From Paenibacillus aceris (lineage in GTDB: Bacteria; Bacillota; Bacilli; Paenibacillales; NBRC-103111): DNA of 64,000 nt. Below the pieces are notes generated by a model that searched no databases, was not told where the DNA came from, and saw nothing but the letters and a program-made list of their open reading frames with translations. Position 1 is the first letter of the stretch. Each line of letters begins with the position of its first letter. The DNA lies in NCBI RefSeq assembly GCF_017874035.1, contig NZ_JAGGKV010000027.1, positions 29,206-93,205 on the forward strand, given 5' to 3'. Positions 15,834 through 24,949 of this stretch are shown here, in pieces. The translations under genes were made by a program, and so were the position numbers.

Positions 15834-18503
15834 ATGAATGTCGCTTTCGATATGTCATTTATAAATAGGGAAAATCATAAGCGTGCCGTTGGCAAGTTCG
15901 CTAAAAGGTTCATTCGTGCCATTCAAAAGGAAAATCCGAACCATCATTATCATCTTTTCCAACCGGAAACGGGCCCTGGCGCACGGCCTATTCAAGCTCA
16001 ATTGGAGCAATTCTTGAATGCTTATGCGATTGATTTGTTTCAAATTCTTAGTCCGATGGATCTCATGATTACGCCTATGAAGAAAGCTTGGTTCGGGAAG
16101 ACGAAGGTGGCCGTGCTCCTGCATGACATGATCCCGTTTAGCGAATTCGCGAAAAGTGAAAACCTTGCCAGCTATATAAACTTTGTTCAGTCCTCTGATC
16201 TGATTCTGGCTAATTGCGATCGTGTCAAACAGGAAGCCATAAATGCACTTGGCATCAGTCCAGAGAGGCTTATTTCTGTATACGGCGGGACGAATAACCG
16301 GTTTAAGCATGTTTCAAGCGATGCAGACGTTTTGCAAAAGTACGGTATCGTCAAGCCATTTGCACTATGCACGACAAATGTGTTTGATACGAAACATATC
16401 GTTAAGCTGCTCAGAGCGTTTGGTCAAGCAAACAAACAGATGAAGAAAAACTATCAATTGGTATTTGCTGGTAAATTGAGCGAAGCAGAAAAGCAATTCT
16501 TGCGGGTTGAAGCCATCCTCGTGGGAGTTGAACAAGATACCCTGTGGCTTCCGGAGGTATCGGATGGAAAGCTGGCTCAACTCTATAGCCATGCAGATGT
16601 CTTTGTATATCCGTCTGCACATAGGGGCTACGGCGTACAGGTGCTGGATGCGATGGCTTGCGGCACGCCAGTACTTGCTTTCTCACAGGGGACAATCCGG
16701 ACGCACTCTGACGATGCGGCTTGTGCTGTTAACATGGAGAGTATAAATAGTATCGTTCAGGGGCTGTTGGCATGTTTAACAGACGAAACGTTAAGGAACG
16801 ATTTGCGGAATAAAGGCTATGATCTGATTGATCAGTTGGAGGAGCATTCAACAGGAACGAAGGTTCATGAGGCCTATCAGGTTGTTATGAGGAAAAAACT
16901 GGCGATATTCGCACCGCTCACACCGCTCAAAAGCGGAGTTGCTGCTTACATGAATGTCATCCTGCCAGCTTTTCAAGCCATTTATGAATGCGATCTATTC
17001 ATTGATGGAAACTACGCGCCCAGTTTGCCGCCGGAGATCGGAGAAGAGCAATCGAAGCGCATTTACCCTCATGATGCCTTTCATCAAAAGGCCAGCCACT
17101 ATGATGAAGTATTGTTTCAACTAGGCAATAGCAGCAATCATACCTATATGGTTCCATATGTAAGGAAATATCCAGGAGTTGTCGTGCTTCACGATCTTCA
17201 GTTGAAAAAGCTGTGCCGTGATTGGACGGAAACCAAGGCTGAGCCCATCGACGCGGATCAACTGCTGCTGACCGCCAAATCCATTATTGTTCATAATCAA
17301 TACGCCAAAAAAAAGCTGCAAAGCAAGGGGTATCGCAATGTGGGCTATTGTGCGCTGCCGCAGAAGCTTCCGGTTATGATCTCCCTCTTGATGGATCGTG
17401 ATTTTGTATTTTCCAGCTTTGGACGGATTGAGGAAAACAAACACTTAGAGCTGGCTCTCCGCTGCTTTAAAAGGTTGAGAGATGAAGGCTGTACGGATAT
17501 GAGGTACACGATTGCAGGAGATGGTTCATCCCGTTATATCAAAAAGCTAAAAGCTTTTGTCTCTGAGCTGGGACTCGACCAAATGGTTGAATTTAAAGGA
17601 CATGTGGATCATGCCGAATATCAAACAACGCTAAGTCACTCGGATGCTTGCATTCAATTGCGCAATCCAACGGATGGAGAGTCGTCCGGGAGCTTGCTTG
17701 ACGTTCTGTCGCACGGCAAAGCGGCGATTGTTTCGGATGTTGATTCCTTTTCAGAACTGCCAAGCGATGTTGTTTGTAAGATCAAACATGATGATCAAGT
17801 CGAAGATCAGTTGTTTATCGCCATGCGTCAGTTGTACAAAGACAAACATCTGCGCAAACAGTTGAGACAGCGATCGAGAAACTTTGTAGCGGAGCAGCAT
17901 CCGGTTTCGAAATACGTAGAAAAATTTAAAGGTATTGTGGAGGATGGCAAGTTCGACGAATTGCAGGAGGCATTGGCAGATGAACAATCTGAAGTTGATG
18001 TGTCGCCGCAATCTGAGACTAGTTCAGACGCCATAGAAGCCGCAGCACCCGCACATGAAGCTACGAAAGCTAAGGTTGATGAAGAAACCACCCGTACGAT
18101 CTATATTTACCCGAATCGATATCGAAGAATACGAATAGGAAAGAGACCCGTCTCTTATTTTTCGTTTAATCTGAACGAACTTCCGCCAGGCTGCACGATA
18201 GAGCGTGCTGTTATGCAGATCCCGGCGATAACAAAAGTGCTTCGCATACATCGGATTAGATCCTCTTGGTCCACTAAAAGCATATTGCGACGTAGACCCC
18301 TAATTCGTAAATATCCGATTTTCAAAAGCGCTATGAACAACAAAGCCAAGCCGAACCAAAGCATGCTCTTTACGTGGGACTGTACCCAGCTAGCTCAAAA
18401 TTGGCAGCAGGATCAGTTAAGCAATCACGGTGTATTTGCAGCTAGCGTGTCGGCTTTAAGAAGGCCTAATCTGCATCTGGTTGTGAGTGGAAAGTTTCAG
18501 TAA
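15834..18503 (+). CDS. Tandem GT4 glycosyltransferase with DNRLRE-like C-terminal domain
   Basis: An 889-residue three-part protein. Residues ~1-350 are one GT4 unit, with HRGYGVQVLDAMACGTPV in the E-x7-E region where the first Glu is replaced. Residues ~352-705 are a second GT4 unit (FSSFGRIEENKHLE, and GESSGSLLDVLSHGK near residue 621). Residues ~706-752 are an acidic, Ala/Glu-rich linker. Residues ~753-889 look like a DNRLRE-type beta-sandwich: YFSFNLNELPPGCTIERAVM, SSWSTKS, FTWDCTQLAQNW. Such domains are usually extracellular, so this fusion is unusual. GGTGGTGA precedes the ATG. The donor sugars are unknown. Confidence 0.8.
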   Translation: MNVAFDMSFINRENHKRAVGKFAKRFIRAIQKENPNHHYHLFQPETGPGARPIQAQLEQFLNAYAIDLFQILSPMDLMITPMKKAWFGKTKVAVLLHDMIPFSEFAKSENLASYINFVQSSDLILANCDRVKQEAINALGISPERLISVYGGTNNRFKHVSSDADVLQKYGIVKPFALCTTNVFDTKHIVKLLRAFGQANKQMKKNYQLVFAGKLSEAEKQFLRVEAILVGVEQDTLWLPEVSDGKLAQLYSHADVFVYPSAHRGYGVQVLDAMACGTPVLAFSQGTIRTHSDDAACAVNMESINSIVQGLLACLTDETLRNDLRNKGYDLIDQLEEHSTGTKVHEAYQVVMRKKLAIFAPLTPLKSGVAAYMNVILPAFQAIYECDLFIDGNYAPSLPPEIGEEQSKRIYPHDAFHQKASHYDEVLFQLGNSSNHTYMVPYVRKYPGVVVLHDLQLKKLCRDWTETKAEPIDADQLLLTAKSIIVHNQYAKKKLQSKGYRNVGYCALPQKLPVMISLLMDRDFVFSSFGRIEENKHLELALRCFKRLRDEGCTDMRYTIAGDGSSRYIKKLKAFVSELGLDQMVEFKGHVDHAEYQTTLSHSDACIQLRNPTDGESSGSLLDVLSHGKAAIVSDVDSFSELPSDVVCKIKHDDQVEDQLFIAMRQLYKDKHLRKQLRQRSRNFVAEQHPVSKYVEKFKGIVEDGKFDELQEALADEQSEVDVSPQSETSSDAIEAAAPAHEATKAKVDEETTRTIYIYPNRYRRIRIGKRPVSYFSFNLNELPPGCTIERAVMQIPAITKVLRIHRIRSSWSTKSILRRRPLIRKYPIFKSAMNNKAKPNQSMLFTWDCTQLAQNWQQDQLSNHGVFAASVSALRRPNLHLVVSGKFQ

Positions 18504-18537
18504 AGGCATTACATCCAGGAAAGGAAGCGGGTATGTG

Positions 18538-19419
18538 ATGGGAAAAATAAGAAAAGCGATTATCCCGGCAGCTGGCTTAGGAACCAGGTTTCTTCCAGCG
18601 ACCAAAGCGATGCCTAAGGAGATGCTTCCCATTGTCGATAAACCGACGATTCAATATATTGTCGAGGAAGCCGTCGAATCCGGCATTGAAGATATCATCA
18701 TTGTGACCGGACGCAGCAAGCGATCGATCGAAGATCATTTTGATATCAACTATGAGCTTGAATTTAACTTGCGGGAAAAAAATAAACAAACCCTGCTGAA
18801 AATCGTCGATGACATTTCGAATCTGGTAAATATTCATTATGTGAGACAAAAGCAGGCACTTGGCCTCGGGCATGCCATTTGGTGCGCGCGTAAATTTATC
18901 GGCAACGAACCGTTCGCCGTGCTGCTTGGCGACATGGTCATCGATAGCGATCCCCCGTGTCTCAAACAGTTAATTCAAATATACGAAGAAAAGCATGCCT
19001 CTGTTATCGCTGTGAAAGAAGTTGCCTGGTCGGATGTCGGCATGTATGGCATCGTAGATGGACAGCTCATTCATGATGGTCTCTATCAAGTGAGAAATTT
19101 GGTTGAAAAACCCCTTGTGAAGCCTCCTTCTAATGCCGCCATCGTAGGCAGATACATTCTGGAGCCGGAAATATTCGATATTCTAGAGCATACACCCTCG
19201 GGCGCAGGGGATGAAATTCAACTGACGGATGCGATGCAGGAGCTGCTTAAGCGTCAGCCTCTCTATGCTTATAAATTTAAAGGAAAGCTGTACGACGTTG
19301 GGGATAAACTCGGCTTTTTGAAAGCGACGGTCGAGCTTGCCTGCAAAAATAAAGAACTGCAAGAGGAATTCAAGAAATATTTGTACCGGATTTTAGCAGA
19401 GGAAGGTGGTCCGCTTTGA
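18538..19419 (+). CDS. galU: UTP-glucose-1-phosphate uridylyltransferase
   Basis: A 293-residue GalU/GtaB enzyme making UDP-glucose from glucose-1-phosphate and UTP. IPAAGLGTRFLPATKAMPKE is the nucleotide-binding and catalytic N-terminal signature; LGDMVIDS and VEKP segments are also present. I take ATG 18538 (AGGAAAGGAAG upstream) rather than the earlier in-frame start at 18487, which lies inside the preceding gene. It feeds the two genes that follow, ending with UDP-xylose. Its stop overlaps the next start. Confidence 0.93.
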   Translation: MGKIRKAIIPAAGLGTRFLPATKAMPKEMLPIVDKPTIQYIVEEAVESGIEDIIIVTGRSKRSIEDHFDINYELEFNLREKNKQTLLKIVDDISNLVNIHYVRQKQALGLGHAIWCARKFIGNEPFAVLLGDMVIDSDPPCLKQLIQIYEEKHASVIAVKEVAWSDVGMYGIVDGQLIHDGLYQVRNLVEKPLVKPPSNAAIVGRYILEPEIFDILEHTPSGAGDEIQLTDAMQELLKRQPLYAYKFKGKLYDVGDKLGFLKATVELACKNKELQEEFKKYLYRILAEEGGPL

Positions 19420-20369
19420 AAAAAGTGGTCATCACTGGAGCGGCCGGATTTCTAGGATCCCATCTAGCGAAGGAAGTCGTTAAACAAGGCCATCAGGTCA
19501 TTGGATTGGATAATTTCTCGACGGGGAAGGCAGAGAATATACGAGAATTATCCGATTCAGGGTTTTTCACATGTATCGCGTGTGACGTTGCTGAGGAAGA
19601 CGTGCGGTTCATGCCGGCGTTAAGCGGGATCGATGAAATTTATCATATGGCTTCTCCGGCTTCTCCTAAGTTTTATCAAGCGGATCCATTTGCCACGATA
19701 AGAGTTAATACGATAGGTACGGCGAATATGCTCGAACTGGCTCGCAGGAACAACGCCAAGCTGGTGTTCACCAGTACAAGCGAAGCTTACGGAGATCCTG
19801 AGGTTCATCCTCAACCTGAGGAGTACCGGGGCAATGTCAATACGTGGGGGCCAAGAGCTTGTTATGATGAGGCCAAACGGCTTGGTGAAGTGTTTTGCTA
19901 TGAATATGCCCACCGTTATGGCTCTCGGGTAAAGGTTGCTCGTATATTCAATACGTATTCAGCGGGCTTAAGGAATGATGATGGCCGGGTCATTTCCAAC
20001 TTCGTCACTCAGGCACTGAATGGCCATGATATAACGATTTATGGCGATGGCACACAAACCCGTTCTTTCTGTTATGTTGACGATACAGTCAGAGGTTTGC
20101 TGCTCATGATGGAACGTGATGAGGCGAATGGACAACTGATCAACCTTGGAAATCCTGTGGAAATATCCGTTATGGAAGTCGCTCATTTGGTCAAGAGTTT
20201 GGCACAATCCTCCAGTAAGCTAACTTATAATCCACTTCCTCAAGATGATCCTAAAGTAAGGCGGCCGGTAATTGACAAGGCGAAGGCTCTATTAGGCTGG
20301 GAGCCATTCATTGATTTAAGGGAAGGTCTGCGCCTGACCATTGAGGCATACCAGGCGCAACGGCCCTAG
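19416..20369 (+). CDS. uxs: UDP-glucuronate decarboxylase (UDP-xylose synthase)
   Basis: A 317-residue extended SDR. GAAGFLGSH (residues 7-15) binds NAD; TSTSEAYGDP near 118 and CYDEAKR near 149 give the Ser/Tyr/Lys set, and the spacing MASPASPKFY, GDPEVHPQPE, GNVNTWGPRACYDE is the hallmark of UDP-glucuronate decarboxylases. It should convert UDP-glucuronate to UDP-xylose with loss of CO2. The start is a TTG overlapping the galU stop (TTGA), with GGAAGGTGGT upstream. With galU before and a UDP-glucose dehydrogenase after, the three genes form a complete UDP-glucose to UDP-xylose route. Confidence 0.9.
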   Translation: MKKVVITGAAGFLGSHLAKEVVKQGHQVIGLDNFSTGKAENIRELSDSGFFTCIACDVAEEDVRFMPALSGIDEIYHMASPASPKFYQADPFATIRVNTIGTANMLELARRNNAKLVFTSTSEAYGDPEVHPQPEEYRGNVNTWGPRACYDEAKRLGEVFCYEYAHRYGSRVKVARIFNTYSAGLRNDDGRVISNFVTQALNGHDITIYGDGTQTRSFCYVDDTVRGLLLMMERDEANGQLINLGNPVEISVMEVAHLVKSLAQSSSKLTYNPLPQDDPKVRRPVIDKAKALLGWEPFIDLREGLRLTIEAYQAQRP

Positions 20370-20390
20370 TAAAGGTGGAGGAGGATGGTC

Positions 20391-21764
20391 ATGAAAGTTG
20401 TATGTGTAGGCTCTGGCTACGTAGGAAGTGTGACGGGAACAGCCTTTGCCATCTTAGGATTTCCGACAATCATTATCGATATGGACGGGCGAAAGGTTAA
20501 GGAGATTAACGAGGGCATCAGTCCCATCTATGAGCCGGGTCTGGCGTCTTGTATTGAGCAGATGGTAAACGCCTCGCGGCTTTCTGCCACTCAGACCTAC
20601 GATTGTGTGTATCAGGCGGATGTTGTATTTATCGCTGTCGGTACCCCATCCAAGCCGGACGGAGCCGTCGAATTGAAATATGTAAGATCAGCTGCGAAAA
20701 GCATAGGGGAGCATTTGAATCCCAGTCATTTCACCGTCATCGTCAATAAATCAACCGTGCCCGTAGGAACATCCGACTTGGTTGCGTCGATCATCGAGGA
20801 AGTATCCGGATTGGAGAACAACCGTCATTTTGCGGTGGTCAGCAATCCTGAGTTTCTAAGAGAAGGCTATGCGATCGAAGACGTCTTCTTTCCTGAACGG
20901 ATTATTATCGGCTCAGGCTCGCCTAAGGCGAAGAAAGTGATGCAAAGCCTCTACAAACCGCTTTTGGAACGAACGAATTATGCGGAACTTGCCGAGCACC
21001 TAACGTTTGCCAGCAACCATGCAGCGACGAAAACGGTTCTTTTTGAAACAGATGCTAAGAGTGCGGAGCTGATTAAATACGTATCCAACGCTTTTCTCTC
21101 TGTAAAAATCAGCTATATCAATGAGGTTGCCCGTCTCTGTGATTCGCTTGGCGCTAACGTCAACGATGTCTCCTTCGGAATGGGGCTCGATACACGTATC
21201 GGCAATAAATTTCTCCAAGTGTCCAGTGGATGGAGCGGGAGCTGTTTTCCCAAGGATACGGCGGAAATATTATCCGAGAGTCAGAAATATGGCAGTGAAC
21301 TTACGCTTGTAAAAGCAGCCATCGACTCCAATATAAGCATGCATGATTATTGCATTCAAAAGATTCAAAGAAGTTTGACGTCCCTAAACAGTAAAAACAT
21401 TGCCGTTCTCGGTCTCACCTTCAAACCGAATACGGACGATGCCCGTCATACGCAAGCTTCTTATATCATTGGAAAGCTGCTTCAATTGGGGGCAAATGTA
21501 TCGGTACATGATCCAAAAGGAATGTCCATGTTTCAACAAATGAACAAGGGACTCCAAATCCGTTATTGTGAGCGGCCGATCGATGCGGTTGCAGGCGCAG
21601 ATGCTCTTGTCCTGCTAACACACTGGGATGAGTACAGGCTGATGAACTGGGAAACGGTTTATAAACTAATGAAGAATCGGTATGTGCTGGATACGAGAAA
21701 CTTTTTAAAGAAACTGAATCTAAGTGAGTTAGGATTTGCGTATGAGGGCTTGGGACTGCATTAA
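20391..21764 (+). CDS. ugd: UDP-glucose 6-dehydrogenase
   Basis: A 457-residue nucleotide-sugar dehydrogenase oxidising UDP-glucose to UDP-glucuronate with two NAD+. The NAD-binding loop GSGYVGSVTG is at the N-terminus; NPEFLREG, the Lys helix SAELIKYVSNAF and the catalytic Cys in GWSGSCFPKDT (near residue 285) are intact; the C-terminal domain has LGLTFKPNTDDAR. The ATG at 20391 has GGAGGAGG at a good distance; the ATG at 20385 directly abuts it. It differs clearly from the second dehydrogenase at 30360, which is closer to the GDP-mannose enzymes. Confidence 0.92.
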   Translation: MKVVCVGSGYVGSVTGTAFAILGFPTIIIDMDGRKVKEINEGISPIYEPGLASCIEQMVNASRLSATQTYDCVYQADVVFIAVGTPSKPDGAVELKYVRSAAKSIGEHLNPSHFTVIVNKSTVPVGTSDLVASIIEEVSGLENNRHFAVVSNPEFLREGYAIEDVFFPERIIIGSGSPKAKKVMQSLYKPLLERTNYAELAEHLTFASNHAATKTVLFETDAKSAELIKYVSNAFLSVKISYINEVARLCDSLGANVNDVSFGMGLDTRIGNKFLQVSSGWSGSCFPKDTAEILSESQKYGSELTLVKAAIDSNISMHDYCIQKIQRSLTSLNSKNIAVLGLTFKPNTDDARHTQASYIIGKLLQLGANVSVHDPKGMSMFQQMNKGLQIRYCERPIDAVAGADALVLLTHWDEYRLMNWETVYKLMKNRYVLDTRNFLKKLNLSELGFAYEGLGLH

Positions 21765-21785
21765 CGATCCAGAAGGGAGTAGCCA

Positions 21786-22574
21786 ATGGGGAGAATTAAG
21801 CCTGTTTCCTATGTAAAACCTATGAGCGGGGGGAGATCCTCTCCCCACCTGATTCTGTTCGATGATGGTCATAAATATGTGGTTAAATTTAAAAATAATC
21901 CGCAGGGCAACTGGGTGGTCACCTACGAATATATCGTAAATACATTGGCTAAACGGCTTCAATTGCCAATTCCTCAATACAAAGTCGTAAAGATTCGAAG
22001 TCAGTTTATTAAAGAGAATAAAGAGCTGGAGAAAATAGGATTTAAACCGGGCAACCAGTTCGCCAGCCAATATATCGAAGACTCTGTTACGTTCCTCAAT
22101 TTGCCGAGTAACTTGACCAGAGATCAGCTCGTCAACGCCGATCAGATTGCTGGACTTATCGTATTTGACCACTGGATCGGAAATTCCGATCGAAATACGA
22201 AAAACTTACTTTTCTTGCCCGCAGATGCAGAGGGAAATCAATACGAGTTCAAGATGATCGATCATGCAAATTGCTTCAACATATCGACGTCGAATCCGGA
22301 GCGAAAATTTTTGCCGCTGAAAGTTCGAAAAAAAGAAATATACCGTTGGTGCAACACCCTTTTGGACGACACCAAACAATTAAATTCATACGTAGACAGG
22401 ATCCTTGAAATTAAAAATGAAGAGATTTACAAACTCATCTATTCCATGTCAAGCGATTGGCTTGTAGATGAGGATGCGAAAGAAAGACTTTACAGGCATA
22501 TCAAATATGCCAAAAAAGCTTTGCCGAAAACCATTGATGATTATATCAAATGGTACTTAAAAAGAAAGAAATAG
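21786..22574 (+). CDS. HipA-like kinase-fold protein (copy 2)
   Basis: A 262-residue paralogue of the protein at 2328-3110. Shared segments include HKYVVKFKNNPQG, the catalytic loop GNSDRNTKNLLF near residues 128-139 and the metal-binding MIDHANCF. Again no DNA-binding HipB partner is encoded nearby. AAGGGAG precedes the ATG, and the gene starts 21 bases after ugd, so it belongs to the same run. The location inside a glycan cluster suggests a role in processing a spore-surface component, perhaps phosphorylation, but the substrate is unknown. Confidence 0.75.
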   Translation: MGRIKPVSYVKPMSGGRSSPHLILFDDGHKYVVKFKNNPQGNWVVTYEYIVNTLAKRLQLPIPQYKVVKIRSQFIKENKELEKIGFKPGNQFASQYIEDSVTFLNLPSNLTRDQLVNADQIAGLIVFDHWIGNSDRNTKNLLFLPADAEGNQYEFKMIDHANCFNISTSNPERKFLPLKVRKKEIYRWCNTLLDDTKQLNSYVDRILEIKNEEIYKLIYSMSSDWLVDEDAKERLYRHIKYAKKALPKTIDDYIKWYLKRKK

Positions 22575-22582
22575 ACGTAAAT

Positions 22583-22631
22583 AAATATCCGATATGCGGC
22601 TCCAGTGGAGGAGTCAGCGTATCGGATATTT
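22583..22631 (-). terminator. 12-bp inverted repeat between convergent genes
   Basis: AAATATCCGATA pairs perfectly with TATCGGATATTT across a 25-base loop that contains its own small CTCC/GGAG hairpin. On the minus strand the stem is followed by TTATTTACG, so it may end the GT61 transcript. On the plus strand there is no T run. Confidence 0.5.
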
Positions 22632-22632
22632 G

Positions 22633-23754
22633 TCATGTGATGCCAGCTATGCTCATGATCTCTCTGAAGTCGTCCATATTTATGGCAATATCCGCGCTCC
22701 TGTCATGGGGATCGATATACTCAGGAGGCCGCTCCCCTTCGCCGATGACGTAGTAATGTTTATGTCCGACCAGACTGCTCAGGATGGGATAACAATTGTG
22801 AACAAGGCTTGGTGCGCATAATTCGATGATTGTCGTGCCCGGGGGGCTAAACACGGCGTTTGTCAAACCTGCGCCATGCGGGGCAACGATGACTTTGGCT
22901 GAAGCAAAGAGCTGAATCTGCTGAGCTACCGTCAAGTCCTCAAGGATGACATATTGAAAGCCGTACGGCTCCAAGGTATCATAAATGTCCGATTCATTAA
23001 GCAGCATACGTTTCCTAGCCTTGGAACGGCTTATGAACAATCTTTCGTAGCCTTGAACTGGCTTTATTTTTTTGTTAATCATTAGCTCTTGCTTCAGAAA
23101 GTCGGCTGCCCATTTGGGCCGTATGCCTCTGGTGAAGTAAGGAATCACGAGCTGTTTCGCCTGCAAGCACAGTCCCTCGTGGCTTTCAATCACCTTGTCC
23201 TTGGGAATGCCAAGCGCTTCCAATGTTTCATATTGAAAGGGGGCGATCTTGGTCCCGTTGATGACGTATTGATCTGGCTTGATTCCGCAAACCTTGAGCA
23301 TATGAAGACGCGGAAGGACATCCATCATCCAATGATAATAGATGCCGCTGTCCTTGATGCTTAGCAAAGCTATGATGGATGACGTCTGTTTTAGTGCCGG
23401 CAAACGGTCTAGCTGAAAGATGGAATGCTCCTCGGGAAGCTTATGCTTTTCTCGCGAATGGCTCCATACCAGCTTGTGATCAGGTGTCATCACATCCGGC
23501 TTCGTGCCGTAAATGATCCCTTGGGGGATGATGTCGACAATTCCGTTTCTCTGCTTAAAAGGCTTCCCAGCTTCGGAGAATCGAACTGTCCAAAACGTCG
23601 GATCCTCCAAGCCAACGGGCTCGATGAGATCAATGGGATCGCCAAAGTCCAGCTTTTTCATATGCTTTTTTTTACGCAAGCCATTTGCTCGAATCCACTC
23701 TTTTACAACCGTGTAATAACCGTCGGGAATGCTCGTTTTGTTCACATTGCCCAT
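22633..23754 (-). CDS. GT61 family glycosyltransferase (copy 1)
   Basis: A 373-residue GT61 (DUF563) glycosyltransferase. YYHWMMDVLPRLHML near residue 138, ERLFISRSKARKR and VAPHGAGLTNAVF near residue 295 are the conserved blocks of the family. AAGGAAGTGAG precedes the ATG. It forms a tight pair with a paralogue 24 bases upstream at 23779-24915 and a GT2 gene, all on the minus strand against the surrounding plus-strand genes. GT61 members include xylosyltransferases in plants, which is notable next to a UDP-xylose route, but bacterial donors vary. Confidence 0.85.
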   Translation of the reverse strand: MGNVNKTSIPDGYYTVVKEWIRANGLRKKKHMKKLDFGDPIDLIEPVGLEDPTFWTVRFSEAGKPFKQRNGIVDIIPQGIIYGTKPDVMTPDHKLVWSHSREKHKLPEEHSIFQLDRLPALKQTSSIIALLSIKDSGIYYHWMMDVLPRLHMLKVCGIKPDQYVINGTKIAPFQYETLEALGIPKDKVIESHEGLCLQAKQLVIPYFTRGIRPKWAADFLKQELMINKKIKPVQGYERLFISRSKARKRMLLNESDIYDTLEPYGFQYVILEDLTVAQQIQLFASAKVIVAPHGAGLTNAVFSPPGTTIIELCAPSLVHNCYPILSSLVGHKHYYVIGEGERPPEYIDPHDRSADIAINMDDFREIMSIAGIT

Positions 23755-23778
23755 GTGCTCACTTCCTTATATATACAC

Positions 23779-24915
23779 TTATTTGTGAACACCGGCTTTC
23801 TGCAAAATCTTTGTTAAACCATCGATGTTCACGGTGATATCGTCATACAGGCCTTTCGTATACTTGTGATCTCTAATCGGGCGCTTACCGTCGCCGATCA
23901 AATAATAGTAATCGAGTTTCATATGGGCGGCTATGACCAGGTAGTAATCTCTGACATAGTTCGGGGAAAAGATTTCGATCAGCTTCGTTCCGGGTTTCGT
24001 GAAGACTAAATTGGCCAATGAGGCGCCATGCGGCGATACGATGATGTCCGCCGATTGAAAAGCCCTGATCTGTTCCGCGAATGACATGGTATCGGGATGG
24101 ATGCAGTGAAACCCGTGAGATTCAAGACATCTGACAACTTCATCTTCGTTCGTCATCTTGCGCCCGCCTGCATGAGCGCGGCTTACATAAAGCCGTTCAT
24201 ACTTTTTGGAGGTTCCTTTGGTGTTGCAGCCGGATAATTCATCCCGCAGAAATTTGCTGGTCCATTCGGGATAAACATGGACATAGGGCGCCCACTTGGA
24301 GTATTTATCAACAACGACCACTTTATTTGCTTTGATGTGGAAGTCCTCGGAAGCAATGATGACTTTCTTCTCAGGAATTCCAAGAGCTCGCAGCATTTCT
24401 TTGTACGGAAAGTTCCCGGGAGGGCTGATCACGTATTTATCAATGTTGACCTTACATTCACGGAGAAGCGCAATGCGTGGAAGAACGTCAAACATCCAAT
24501 GAAAATAGTTATTCGGATATCGGAAGGATAGATAAGCAACGGTTTTATTGAGATAGACCGGTTCGGGCAGTCGGTCCTTGCCGGCAAGAATATGCGGATA
24601 GGATATGTGCCGGATGAGTTTATTCTCTGGCGTCAGCACAATACCTCTGGCTCCGTAGATTCTGCCCTTTTTGATCACAGCGGTGTGAATGGTAGGGAAC
24701 AACGTATCTTCTTTCCACTTTGCACTGCATCTGCGGAAGTACCAGTGGAGCTTTTTTTCAATCGTTTTTGGCTCCGGAAAAGGCACGGATTGGTGGAAAT
24801 GGAATTGCTTCAATTTATGCTTGTATTTTAAAGATCGGCCCGTCTTAAACCACTGACGGATGGTCTGATAGTCCCTTTTTGAGGGAATCGCTAGGTCTGA
24901 TTCGGACTGCGTCAA
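23779..24915 (-). CDS. GT61 family glycosyltransferase (copy 2)
   Basis: A 378-residue GT61 protein with the same blocks as its neighbour: YFHWMFDVLPRIALL, ERLYVSRAHAGGRK and VSPHGASLANLVF. The start is a TTG, supported by GAGGTGG eight bases upstream. The two copies share order and spacing of motifs, so they arose by tandem duplication, but the sequences have diverged enough to suggest different acceptors. It is cytoplasmic, with no signal peptide or membrane segment. Confidence 0.85.
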   Translation of the reverse strand: MTQSESDLAIPSKRDYQTIRQWFKTGRSLKYKHKLKQFHFHQSVPFPEPKTIEKKLHWYFRRCSAKWKEDTLFPTIHTAVIKKGRIYGARGIVLTPENKLIRHISYPHILAGKDRLPEPVYLNKTVAYLSFRYPNNYFHWMFDVLPRIALLRECKVNIDKYVISPPGNFPYKEMLRALGIPEKKVIIASEDFHIKANKVVVVDKYSKWAPYVHVYPEWTSKFLRDELSGCNTKGTSKKYERLYVSRAHAGGRKMTNEDEVVRCLESHGFHCIHPDTMSFAEQIRAFQSADIIVSPHGASLANLVFTKPGTKLIEIFSPNYVRDYYLVIAAHMKLDYYYLIGDGKRPIRDHKYTKGLYDDITVNIDGLTKILQKAGVHK

Positions 24916-24949
24916 TGAGTTTCCACCTCAATCTTCCACTTGTTTTTTT

